This document shows, in pieces, positions 32,323 through 39,645 of a stretch of 64,000 nucleotides of DNA; position 1 is the first letter of the stretch, and every line of letters begins with the position of its first letter. This stretch comes from AC-32 sp963821495 (lineage in GTDB: Bacteria > Actinomycetota > Thermoleophilia > Gaiellales > Gaiellaceae), in NCBI GenBank assembly GCA_963821495.1, contig CAWGEA010000003.1, forward strand, positions 744,001 to 808,000, in the 5' to 3' direction. Position numbers and translations under genes: made by a program. The notes beneath the pieces were generated by a model. It searched no databases. It saw only the letters and a list, made by a program, of their open reading frames with translations, and had not been told where the DNA came from.

Positions 32323-33033
32323 GTGGCGGCTTCGAATCATCCGGGAGTCGGCGCCGAGCCGAGTCTGCCCAGCTGGCTGCTGGAGGCGCCGCTCTTCCAC
32401 GACCGCTTCGAGGCGGGGCGCGCGCTCGCGAGCGAGCTCTCGCGCCGGCTCGCCGGGAAGTGTGTCGTCGTCGGGCTCGCACGCGGCGGCGCCCAGGTCG
32501 CCGCAGAGGTCGCGGGCCGCATCGGGGCTCCCCTCGACATCGTTGCCGTGCGGAAGGTGCGGCACCCGTGGCAGCCCGAGTTCGCGCTGGGCGCGGTCAC
32601 GCCGGGCGACGGCGTCTACGTCCGAAACCGGGGCGGGCTGTCCGCCGAGCAGCTCGCGGTTGTGGTTGCTCGCGCACAGGACGAGGCGGAGACGCTCGAC
32701 CGCGTGCTCCACGCGTCGCACCCGGCGGTCGCGCTCGCGGGGAAGCGAGCCGTGCTCGTGGACGACGGGCTGGCGACGGGGGCGACGATGCTCGCGGCCG
32801 TCCGCTCGGCCCGCGGCAGCGGCGCGAGCGAGGTCGTCGCGGCGGTGCCTGTCGCCGCGCCCGAGAGCGCCGCGCTCGTCGCCGCAGAGGCGACGGTTGT
32901 CTGTCTGCACGAGGCAGCCGACTTCGTCGCCGTCAGCCTCTGGTACGAAGACTTCCCGCAGGTCGACGACGACGAGGTCATCCGGCTCCTCGACGAGGCT
33001 TCGTCGGAGGTCACCGGCCGCGGCGAGGGCTGA
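32323..33033 (+). CDS. Phosphoribosyltransferase domain protein
   Basis: The gene encodes 236 residues from GTG 32323, five bases after the rtcB stop; an upstream in-frame start would lie inside rtcB. The type I PRTase fold is seen in CVVVGLARGGAQVAAEVAGRIGAPLDIVAVRKVRHPWQPEFALGAV and the PRPP loop AVLVDDGLATGATMLAAV. Such operon-borne PRTases may salvage bases or bind PRPP as sensors; the actual substrate is unknown. It is followed six bases later by a broken CapA-like gene. Confidence 0.85.
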   Translation: MAASNHPGVGAEPSLPSWLLEAPLFHDRFEAGRALASELSRRLAGKCVVVGLARGGAQVAAEVAGRIGAPLDIVAVRKVRHPWQPEFALGAVTPGDGVYVRNRGGLSAEQLAVVVARAQDEAETLDRVLHASHPAVALAGKRAVLVDDGLATGATMLAAVRSARGSGASEVVAAVPVAAPESAALVAAEATVVCLHEAADFVAVSLWYEDFPQVDDDEVIRLLDEASSEVTGRGEG

Positions 33034-33038
33034 CGCCG

Positions 33039-34029
33039 ATGGAGCTGAAGCTCGCTCTGGCGGGCGACACGATGCTCGGCCGGGGCGTCGGGGAGCAGCT
33101 CGGGCGCGCACCGGCGTCCTCCCTCTTCGCACCCGAGGTCGTGGGGTTCGTCGGGGAGGCCGACTTGTTCGTCCTGAACCTCGAGTGCTGCATCTAGACG
33201 CGGGGCGAGCGCCGGCCCGACCCGCTGAAGCCGTTCTTCTTCCGCGCGCCGCCCGCAGCGGCCGAGGCGCTCGCATGCCTGGGCGTCGACTGCGTCACGC
33301 TCGCGAACAACCACGCGCTCGACTATGGGCCAGCGGCGCTCCTTGACACGTTCGAGCATCTGGAACGTGCCGGGATCGCGTGGGCCGGCGCCGGGCGCGA
33401 CGCGGAGGAGGCGCGGGCGCCGGCGCTCCTCACGGCGGCCGGCGTGAGCCTGGCGGTCATCGGGGTGACCGACCACCCGAACGAGTACGAGGCGCGATGC
33501 GACAGCCCGGGCGTCGCGTACGCCGACCTTCGGGCCCGACCTGCCGGAATGGCTCATCGAGGCGATTCGGAGCCCGCGCGCCGATGCGGTGCTCGTCAGC
33601 CCGCACTGGGGGCCGAACATGGCGACGCAACCCTCGCGTCGGATCGAGGCCGCCGCACGCACCCTCCTCGCCGCCGGCGCCCCGCTCGTCGCCGGACACT
33701 CCGCCCACGTCTTCCACGGCGTGCAGGGGCCCGTCCTGTACGACCTCGGCGACTTCGTCGACGACTACCGGACCGACCGGCTGCGGCGGAACGACCTCGG
33801 GCTGCCTTTCCTCGTCACCTTCGACGACTCGGGCCCGAGAATGCTCGAGGCGCTGCCGCTGAAGCTGGACTACTGCCGTACGCGGCCGGCCGAAGGCGAC
33901 GATCTCGCGTGGATCTGCAGCCGGTTCCGCGAGGCGTGCGCCGCGTTCGGCACCGAAGTGGAAGAGTCGGCGGGCAGGCTGACGGTCGTGCTCGCACGGG
34001 AGAAGCCCGCGCCGAGCTCTTCGCGCTAG
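33039..34029 (+). pseudogene. CapA/poly-gamma-glutamate-synthesis-like phosphoesterase, disrupted
   Basis: From ATG 33039 the protein begins as a CapA-family enzyme (LKLALAGDTMLGRGVGEQLG, LFVLNLECCI). A TAG at 33195-33197 then cuts it after 52 codons, where the family reads ECxIST-RG; the same frame continues with DPLKPFFFRAPP and VTLANNHALDYG. A second lesion, a frameshift at about 33525-33535, moves the rest (GPDLPEWLIEAIRSP, VLVSPHWGPNM, LVAGHSAHVFHGVQ) to another frame until the stop at 34029. The metal ligands (GDTML, NNH, HWG, GHSAH) are all recognisable, so decay is recent. It closes the Hsp20-rtcB operon. Confidence 0.85.
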
Positions 34030-34037
34030 CGATCGCG

Positions 34038-34517
34038 TCAGTCGGCGCAGATGTCCGCCGTGCGGGCGCCGCTCAGTTGCAGCAGATCCGTCGTCCGCAG
34101 GCGAAGCGACTGCTCGTGCGTGCCCGCCTCGAAGACGATCTGGCCACTCTGGAAGAGCCGCTTGTCGATCAGCACGCGGTCACCCGAGTCCTCTGCCAAG
34201 GGTGGCACGGCGCCCAGCTCGAAGTCTGGGTACGCCCCGGCCAGGACCTCCTCGGTCGCCAGCCCGACGTCGGACGTGTCGAGCAGCTCGCGGACCTTGT
34301 GCAGGTCGAGCCGCTGGGACGCGGGGAGCACGGCCCTGACGAAGCCCTCAGGCGTCGCCAGCACAATCGTCTTCGCAACGTCCTCGGCCTGCATCCCGAG
34401 GACCTTGGCCTCCGCCAGCGCGGTCTCGGTTCGCGCGTGCGGGAGCAGGTCGAAGGGGACGCCGGCGTGTTCGAGGTGCTCGATCAGCGTGCGCGGTGGC
34501 AGGGTACGAATGTTCAT
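34038..34517 (-). CDS. YbaK/aminoacyl-tRNA deacylase-like protein
   Basis: The gene encodes 159 residues from ATG 34517, whose ATGA overlaps the upstream DUF1918 stop. The YbaK fold is visible: IEHLEHAGVPFDLLPHARTETALAEAKVLGMQAEDVAKTIVL, with the conserved Lys, then FVRAVLPASQRLDLHKVRELL, then PPLAEDSGDRVLIDKRLF near the end. Relatives hydrolyse mischarged aminoacyl-tRNA in trans (YbaK, ProX types); which amino acid is edited cannot be told. Coupling to DUF1918 is noteworthy. Confidence 0.85.
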   Translation of the reverse strand: MNIRTLPPRTLIEHLEHAGVPFDLLPHARTETALAEAKVLGMQAEDVAKTIVLATPEGFVRAVLPASQRLDLHKVRELLDTSDVGLATEEVLAGAYPDFELGAVPPLAEDSGDRVLIDKRLFQSGQIVFEAGTHEQSLRLRTTDLLQLSGARTADICAD

Positions 34518-34735
34518 CGCTCCTCCTTCCGGGCAGGCCGGACGGTCGCGTCGTTCCCGGGGTAGAAGACGCTCTCGTGCCCGTCGTCCCAGCGGACCCG
34601 GTAGTGCCGGTGGCCCGCCTCGCCCAGGACATCCAGGATCTCGCCGGCCCGCTCGGCCTCGCCGACGCGGTGGCCCGCGATCACGAGGATGTCGCCGGTC
34701 TCCGCGTCGGTTGCGGTGTGTTGAGCTTCGGTCAC
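34514..34735 (-). CDS. DUF1918 protein (copy 2)
   Basis: The gene encodes 73 residues from GTG 34735, after AAGGAGGATGAG, which decides the start over a longer Arg/Pro-rich frame. DUF1918 motifs: ETGDILVIAGHRVGEAERAGEILDVLGEAGHRHYRVRWDDGHESVFYPGND, with a basic tail. It is coupled to the YbaK gene by ATGA overlap. It is closer to the copy at 45415 than to the one at 14558 (shared GEAGHxHYRVRWDD and VFYP). Confidence 0.88.
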   Translation of the reverse strand: MTEAQHTATDAETGDILVIAGHRVGEAERAGEILDVLGEAGHRHYRVRWDDGHESVFYPGNDATVRPARKEER

Positions 34736-34922
34736 CTCATCCTCCTTGTGACGGGAAGGCTCCAAGAGCTTGCCCCGCGGCGTCCGAGCAACCATCGGGG
34801 CAACCACTGATTGTTCCTGCGGGGATGCCGGGCCGGCCGGCGTCGGCGCGTGCGGGAAAACCACAGGAGCGATCGGCGCCCGCACCGATGCTGCGCGATG
34901 TGGACGGCGGGACGCTCTCACC

Positions 34923-35534
34923 GTGAAGACTGCACCGGCGACCTCACGGGACGAGCTCGAGTCGCTGGTCGCCGAGTATCGCCACCTCGACGAGGAGCAC
35001 CGGCGGGCGCGGCCGGGTAGCCGTGTCCGGCGCCACCTGCAGGCGAGGCGCGAGGGCGTGGCATCGCGCTTCGAGCGGCTGCTGGTCGAGACGGTGGTCG
35101 ACGAGGACGAGCGCGCCTCCTGGCGGCGGCATCGTCACGGTCGCGAGGCCGAGCCGCCCAAGCCCGAGGCAGTGCGGACGCCCCTGTTTCGCGGACGCTC
35201 GGACGCGGACTCGACCCTCGTGATCTTCGAAGGAGCGGACGGAAGCCTCAGCGCGGTCGTCGACGGAACGTTGGCGGAGCGGCTCGCCGGAGCCGACGAG
35301 CTGGCCGGAACGCACCCGGGCCTTACGTTCCGCCTGGGCGCGACGTCGTTCCGCGAGACCTTCGCGTCTCCGCGCGAGGCGCGCGACGCACTCGTCGAGG
35401 CGAGCGAGACCGGGACGTCGCCGACCCTCGCGCATGCCCGTGCCCTGCAGCTGGACGGGCTGATCGACCGCAACCTCAGTCTCACGCCGCGAGGACGTCG
35501 TGCCCTCGAAGCGCGCCGGCGCCGCAGGGACTAG
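34923..35534 (+). CDS. Hypothetical helical protein
   Basis: The gene encodes 203 residues from GTG 34923. Residues 1-55 are a charged helix pair (SRDELESLVAEYRHLDEEHRRARPGSRVRRHLQARREGVASRFERLL). The central part has LFRGRSDADSTLVIFEGADGSLSAVVDGTLAERL, beta-like, and the C-terminus ends with LDGLIDRNLSLTPRGRRALEARRRRRD, a winged-helix-like tail. I recognise no family. It lies two bases before the adenosine-specific kinase gene, so they are likely cotranscribed. Confidence 0.6.
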   Translation: MKTAPATSRDELESLVAEYRHLDEEHRRARPGSRVRRHLQARREGVASRFERLLVETVVDEDERASWRRHRHGREAEPPKPEAVRTPLFRGRSDADSTLVIFEGADGSLSAVVDGTLAERLAGADELAGTHPGLTFRLGATSFRETFASPREARDALVEASETGTSPTLAHARALQLDGLIDRNLSLTPRGRRALEARRRRRD

Positions 35535-35536
35535 GC

Positions 35537-36019
35537 GTGGAGCTCTCGACCGTTCGCATCGACAAACCCGACGGCCTGAACGTCGTCCTCGGCCAGGCGC
35601 ACTTCATCAAGACTGTCGAGGACCTCTTCGGCGCCCTCGCGGGCAGCTCGCCGCATCTTCGCTTCGGCATCGCCTTCTGCGAGTCGTCCGGACCGCGGCT
35701 GGTGCGACGGGCCGGAAACGACGAGGAGCTCGTCCAGCTCGCCGTGCGCAACGCGCTCGTGTTGGGCGCGGGTCACTCCTTCATCGTCTTCCTGCGTGAG
35801 GGCTTTCCAGTCAACGTCCTCAACCAGCTCCGACAAGTGCCCGAGGTCTGCGGGATCTTCTGCGCGACCGCAAACCAGGTCGAGGTCGTCGTCGCCGAGA
35901 CCGGGCAGGGGCGCGGCGTGCTGGGCGTGGTCGACGGCGAAAGCCCGCTCGGCGTCGAGACGGACGAGGACGTCGCCGCGCGCACCGAGCTCTTGCGGGC
36001 GCTCGGCTACCGGCCGTGA
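35537..36019 (+). CDS. Adenosine-specific kinase (PF04008 family)
   Basis: The gene encodes 160 residues from GTG 35537, two bases after the previous stop. The family signature runs along its length: VRIDKPDGLNVVLGQAHFIKTVEDLFGAL, LRFGIAFCESSGPRLVRRAGNDEELVQLAVRNALVLGAGHSFIVFLREGFPVNVLNQL, VPEVCGIFCATANQVEVVVAETGQGRGVLGVVDG. Archaeal homologs (such as the Pyrobaculum protein PAE2307) were reported to bind adenosine-type ligands. The bacterial role is not settled; it may be in nucleoside salvage. Confidence 0.88.
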   Translation: MELSTVRIDKPDGLNVVLGQAHFIKTVEDLFGALAGSSPHLRFGIAFCESSGPRLVRRAGNDEELVQLAVRNALVLGAGHSFIVFLREGFPVNVLNQLRQVPEVCGIFCATANQVEVVVAETGQGRGVLGVVDGESPLGVETDEDVAARTELLRALGYRP

Positions 36020-36121
36020 GCTCGAGTCGGTAGTTCCCCACAGCCCCCATCGGCGCCTCTCCCGATGTCTGCCCCTGCCCTGCGGCGAATCATGACGGTG
36101 CATCAGGAGAAGGAGGGTGAG

Positions 36122-36352
36122 ATGACTGTGATCGAGGAGACGAGGGCGTCGACGGCGATCGCGAAGGTGATCGAGATCACTGCCGAGTCGCCGATCAGCT
36201 TCGAGGACGCGATCGGCCGCGGCATCATGAAGGCCGGAGAGACGGTCCACGGCATCAAGAGCGCCTGGGTCAAGGAGCAGCAGGTCAAGGTCGAGGACGG
36301 CAAGGTCACCGGGTTCCGCGTCGATCTGAAGGTGACCTTCGTTGTCGACTGA
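36122..36352 (+). CDS. Dodecin, flavin-binding
   Basis: The gene encodes 76 residues from ATG 36122, with GGAGAAGGAGGG upstream. Dodecin pattern: TAIAKVIEITAESPISFEDAIGRGIMKAGETVHGIKSAWVKEQQVKVEDGKVTGFRVDLKVTFVVD, with the Trp of SAWVKE and Gln of EQQVK in the flavin-stacking and flavin-hydrogen-bonding positions. Dodecins form hollow dodecamers that store or buffer FMN/FAD or lumichrome. Its stop overlaps the next gene by 11 bp. Confidence 0.92.
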   Translation: MTVIEETRASTAIAKVIEITAESPISFEDAIGRGIMKAGETVHGIKSAWVKEQQVKVEDGKVTGFRVDLKVTFVVD

Positions 36353-36572
36353 GCAACAAGCGCGGCCCGATCCGGCGAGTGCGTTAGGGCTGAGCGAACA
36401 GGCGCTGCGCGAGGCCCTCGAGCAGGAACTTCTGCAGGCCATGCGGGTGGAGGGGAGCCCGCCGACGGTGCATGCGATTGCCCACAGCGTCGCGCGCATC
36501 CTCGCGGACGACCACCTCCGCATAGCCGAGCAGCTTCGCTCGGCGGGAGTGCGGCTCGACGACGTCGACTGA
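36342..36572 (+). CDS. Small hypothetical protein coupled to dodecin
   Basis: The gene encodes 76 residues from TTG 36342, starting inside the dodecin gene (11-bp overlap), which supports translational coupling. It is helical: LSEQALREALEQELLQAMRVEGSPPTVHAIAHSVARILADDHLRIAEQLRSAG. No family or catalytic residue is clear; HAIAHSVARIL is the most conserved-looking part. It could be a partner of dodecin. Confidence 0.6.
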   Translation: MSTEQQARPDPASALGLSEQALREALEQELLQAMRVEGSPPTVHAIAHSVARILADDHLRIAEQLRSAGVRLDDVD

Positions 36573-36584
36573 CCTGGGGATTGC

Positions 36585-36755
36585 GGCTGTGGTGCCGCGG
36601 AATCGCTACCGGCTCGTCGACGTGGGCCCCGGTCGACCTCCGAGGGCGGGACGAACAGCAACCGCGGCACGTTGGCGATGGCGTCGAGCACGCGTCCGTC
36701 GACCACGCCGCGTCGACGAGGCGGTCGGGCCCCGGCCTGCTCTCTCCACTCAAAG
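36585..36755 (-). pseudogene. Remnant of protein-L-isoaspartate methyltransferase N-terminus
   Basis: Three frames on the minus strand together spell the start of a Pcm protein: DRLVDA, then VVDGRVLDAIANVPRLLFVPP, then DEPVAIP. At least two frameshifts separate them, and the methyltransferase core (the VLEIGTGSG part) is missing. It is thus a dead 5' fragment. Confidence 0.5.
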
Positions 36756-36759
36756 TGGC

Positions 36760-37173
36760 CTAGAGGTCGAGCGCGGCGACGGCTCGCTTGAACTGCTCCT
36801 CCCGCACGTAGATCACGTACCCGAAGGAGCCGCGGCCGTCGATCACGCCCGAGGAGGCGTAGATGTCGATGCCCGCCTTCAAGAGGCGCTCGTGGACGCT
36901 CGCGAAGGCACCGAGCTCGTCGTCGCCCTGAATGAGCAGCGCGTGGTGCGGGCCGTCGAGTTGCAGCCCCGCCGCACGCGCCTCGGCGACGAGCTTCGCC
37001 GGATCCTCGGGGAACAGCGCGAACTGCGCGAGCGCGGGCCCGGCCGGAACCGCGGTGAAGGCGACCAGGTTGACGCCGCGCCCGGCGAGCTGCGAGAGGA
37101 CGTGGTAGGCGGCTCCGAGCTCGTCCCGGACGTTGGCGTAGTGGTACTCGACTGGCCGAATCGCGAACGCCAT
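36760..37173 (-). CDS. ACT-domain-like protein
   Basis: The gene encodes 137 residues from ATG 37173, overlapping by one base (TGA/ATG) with the small upstream gene. It shows two ACT-like halves: YHYANVRDELGAAYHVLSQLAGRGVNLVAFTAVPAGPALAQFALF, then a 60-residue second unit with ALLIQGDDELGAFASVHERLLKAGIDIYASSGVIDGRGSFGYVIYVREEQFKRAVAAL. ACT domains bind amino acids or small effectors. It has no catalytic domain, so a stand-alone sensor or regulator is likely, but ligand and partner are unknown. Confidence 0.68.
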   Translation of the reverse strand: MAFAIRPVEYHYANVRDELGAAYHVLSQLAGRGVNLVAFTAVPAGPALAQFALFPEDPAKLVAEARAAGLQLDGPHHALLIQGDDELGAFASVHERLLKAGIDIYASSGVIDGRGSFGYVIYVREEQFKRAVAALDL

Positions 37174-37340
37174 CACCGCACACAACTGCAATCGCGACGC
37201 AGTCGTCCGCAGGAGAGGCACCTCCGGTTCGGGCGCCGCCATGAGAGCACGCGCTTCGTCACTCCGGCCATGAGCATCCAGTGGCCGGCCGCCAGCGCAA
37301 TCACCACGAACGTGAGCAGCTTGGCATCCATCGCGTCCAT
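37173..37340 (-). CDS. Small membrane protein with a C-terminal zinc-knuckle-like tail
   Basis: A protein of 55 residues from ATG 37340. A single hydrophobic helix (about 8-25, LLTFVVIALAAGHWMLM) is followed by a basic tail with CLSCGRLRRDCSC, four cysteines that could bind zinc. It is coupled to the ACT-like gene. The longer in-frame start to 37427 is not supported by a ribosome site. No family recognised. Confidence 0.5.
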   Translation of the reverse strand: MDAMDAKLLTFVVIALAAGHWMLMAGVTKRVLSWRRPNRRCLSCGRLRRDCSCVR

Positions 37341-37477
37341 GGTCGCCCCGTGCGCCGGCCGCGGCATCGGTGACAGGACTGATCGTCGGTGCGGGCTTTC
37401 TCCGATGCAGCCGGGGCGGGTGCGCACTTTGTCCTAAGCCGGGTGGGGCGCTCCCCGGATGCGGCGCGGGGCGCGGA

Positions 37478-37670
37478 ACGGCGAGCGCCGGGCTACGCTA
37501 CAGACGAGGAGGCTCGCGCAGTGACCGAACAGTTGATTGAGGACGCGGGCTACGACGCGGTACATCTCGGCGGCCTCGAAACTGCCCGCGCGCTGGAGGA
37601 CTTTGTGCCTGGCGTCCTGGGAAAGATCGGGCGCGGGTTTTACCGCTTCGCACCCCCCGGCGAGCTTTAG
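37478..37670 (+). pseudogene. C-terminal fragment of an NADPH-dependent F420 reductase-like protein
   Basis: The frame ending at 37670 reads YATDEEARAVTEQLIEDAGYDAVHLGGLETARALEDFVPGVLG, matching the end of F420-dependent NADP reductases and related Rossmann oxidoreductases (DDEEAK..LIEDAGFD..DAG.L..AR.LE). The NADP-binding N-terminal two-thirds is absent. The upstream part of the open frame (from 37389) is unrelated. It is followed 77 bases later by an FAD oxidoreductase gene. Confidence 0.65.
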
Positions 37671-37747
37671 CGACAGCGTTCGCCATCGACGGAGGCTCGC
37701 GCTGGATCACGGCGGGAACTGCACGCGGAGGCGTGGGAGACGCGATC

Positions 37748-38896
37748 ATGCCCGGCGTGGTCGCCCGCGCCAAAACCGAGGTTCTTATCGCTGGTGGGAG
37801 TTTCGCGGGCCTGGAGGCGATGCTCGCCGTGCGGGCGCTCGCGAAGGACCTCGTCACTGTCGAGCTGATGGCGCCGGATCCCGAGTTCCTGTATCGGCCG
37901 CTGGCCGTCGCCCGGCCGTTCGGGCTCAGCGAGGTACACCGGTTCCCACTCGGCCCGCTCGCCGAGCGGTGCGGTGCGCGCTACCGGCCGGCTGCCCTGA
38001 CCGCGGTCGACGCGCCCGCCCGCCTAGCTGAGACCTCGGAGGGCGAGTCGGTCCCGTACGACGCGCTCGTCATCGCGTGCGGGGCGCGAACGGAGGAGGC
38101 GATTCCGGGCGCTCTGACCTTCCAGGAACCGCAGGACGTCGCCCGCTTCGGAGAGCTCATGGAGCAGATCGAGTCGGGAAGGGTCAAGCGGGTCGCCTTT
38201 GCGGTCCCTGCGGGTGTCTCCTGGCCGCTACCGCTCTACGAGCTCACGCTTCTCACCGCCCGCCGCGTGCGCTCCTCGGCGCTTCGAGTGGAAATCACGC
38301 TCGTGACTCCGGAGAGGGGGCCTCTCGCCCTCTTCGGAACGAGCGGGAGCAACTTCGTCCGCGAACTCCTCGAGAAGCAGGGAGTCAGGCTTGCACTCGA
38401 ACGCCACCCGATGTGCTACGCGGACGGCAGCCTTGGGCTTGCCGGCGCGGAGGCGATGGCCGTCGACGCGGTCGTCTCATTGCCCCTCCTCCGCGGGCCC
38501 TATCTCGCGGACCTCCCGCACGACGGTCAGGGCTTTCTCGAGGTGGACGACCACGGGCGTGTCGAGGGTGTAGCCGCCGTCTTTGCCGCCGGCGACGTCA
38601 CCGCCTTCCCGGTGAAGCAAGGAGGCCTCGCGACGCAACAGGCAGACGTGGTTGCGGAGACGATTGCCGCGGAGGCCGGCGTGCCTGTCCAGCCCATGCC
38701 TCTCGACCCGGTCCTGCGTGCGGTGCTGCTCACCGGCGATCGACCGGCGTACGTGCGTGCCGCGCTGGGAGGCCATCACGGCGACCCGGGCGTCGTCGAC
38801 TGGGAGCCGCTCTGGTGGCCGCCCGCGAAGGTCGCGGGCCTCCACCTCGCTCCCTTCCTCGCCGAGCACATCGACCTCGCCGGCGCGCAGCGCTGA
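37748..38896 (+). CDS. FAD-dependent oxidoreductase (NDH-2/sulfide:quinone-reductase-like)
   Basis: About 382 residues; ATG 37748 puts the GxGxxG-like nucleotide motif (VLIAGGSFAGLEAMLAVRAL) close to the N-terminus, while ATG 37733 is five residues longer. The second motif region PYDALVIACGARTEEAIPGAL and the C-terminal flavin motif GVAAVFAAGDVTAFPVKQGGLATQQADVVAETIAAEAG are typical of NDH-2/SQR/AMID-type two-dinucleotide-binding proteins. No membrane anchor is seen; the C-terminal region WEPLWWPPAKVAGLHLAPFL may be amphipathic and quinone-facing. Electron donor and acceptor are unknown. Confidence 0.8.
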   Translation: MPGVVARAKTEVLIAGGSFAGLEAMLAVRALAKDLVTVELMAPDPEFLYRPLAVARPFGLSEVHRFPLGPLAERCGARYRPAALTAVDAPARLAETSEGESVPYDALVIACGARTEEAIPGALTFQEPQDVARFGELMEQIESGRVKRVAFAVPAGVSWPLPLYELTLLTARRVRSSALRVEITLVTPERGPLALFGTSGSNFVRELLEKQGVRLALERHPMCYADGSLGLAGAEAMAVDAVVSLPLLRGPYLADLPHDGQGFLEVDDHGRVEGVAAVFAAGDVTAFPVKQGGLATQQADVVAETIAAEAGVPVQPMPLDPVLRAVLLTGDRPAYVRAALGGHHGDPGVVDWEPLWWPPAKVAGLHLAPFLAEHIDLAGAQR

Positions 38897-38928
38897 CCGT
38901 GCCCGCTCCGGCTGCCACTCTTGGTGTG

Positions 38929-39645
38929 ATGGAGGCCGTGATCTTTGATCTCGACGGCGTTGTGACCCGCACCGCCGACGTGCACGCGCAGGCGTGGAAG
39001 CGGCTCTTCGACGAATACCTCGCGGTGCGCGCCAAGCGACGCGGCGAATCCTTTGAACCCTTCGACAGCCGGTCGGATTACCTTCAGTTCGTCGACGGCA
39101 AGCCTCGCTACGAGGGGGTGGTGAGCTTCCTTGAGTCACGAGGGATCGAGCTTCCGCCCGGCGCGCCCGGAGACCCGGAGGGGCGCGAGACCGTGTGCGG
39201 CCTCGGCAATCGCAAGAACCGGTACTTCCTGGACGCGCTCGAGCGTACAGGCGCGGCGCCCTACCCAACGACCCTCGAGCTGATCGCAACGCTGCGCGAG
39301 CGGGGCGTGCGCATCGCGATTGTCTCGTCCAGCCGCAACTGCCGGGCGGTGCTCGAGGCCGCGGGGATCCGGGAGCTCTTCGACGTGAAGGTGGACGGAC
39401 TGGACGCCGGCGAGCTCGGGCTCGCGGGCAAGCCCGACCCCGCGCTCTTCCTCGAGGCCGCGCGCCGCTTGGGCGTCGAGCCGGCCTACGCCGCGGTGGT
39501 CGAGGACGCGATCTCGGGCGTCGAGGCGGGCCGGCGGGGACACTTCGGGCTCGTGATCGGAGTCGACCGGGCGGCACAGCGCGAGGCGCTCGCAACCGCC
39601 GGCGCGGACCTCGTCGTCGGCGACCTGGCCGAGGTCGCGGTGTGA
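38929..39645 (+). CDS. HAD-superfamily beta-phosphoglucomutase-like phosphatase/mutase
   Basis: The gene encodes 238 residues from ATG 38929; GTG 38899, just after the preceding stop, would add ten residues. HAD motifs: I FDLDGVVTRTADVHAQAWKRLFDEYL (catalytic Asp pair), II IVSSSRN, III GLAGKPDPALF, IV VVEDAISGVEAG. The cap motif RYEGVVSFLESRGIELP and GNRKNRYFLDAL are typical of trehalose-phosphorylase-linked beta-phosphoglucomutases. It overlaps the GH65 gene by GTGA, so it probably converts the beta-glucose 1-phosphate made by that phosphorylase into glucose 6-phosphate. Confidence 0.88.
   Translation: MEAVIFDLDGVVTRTADVHAQAWKRLFDEYLAVRAKRRGESFEPFDSRSDYLQFVDGKPRYEGVVSFLESRGIELPPGAPGDPEGRETVCGLGNRKNRYFLDALERTGAAPYPTTLELIATLRERGVRIAIVSSSRNCRAVLEAAGIRELFDVKVDGLDAGELGLAGKPDPALFLEAARRLGVEPAYAAVVEDAISGVEAGRRGHFGLVIGVDRAAQREALATAGADLVVGDLAEVAV

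Noticed and set aside
32337..32356. A TCATCCGGGAGTCGGCG sequence resembling the operator family near the phosphoribosyltransferase start.
   Set aside because: Only the left half matches, the right half is wrong and it lies within coding sequence, so I did not count it.
36049..36068. CATCGG...CCGATG 6-bp inverted repeat upstream of dodecin.
   Set aside because: The arms are short for this base composition and the spacing does not fit the operator family.
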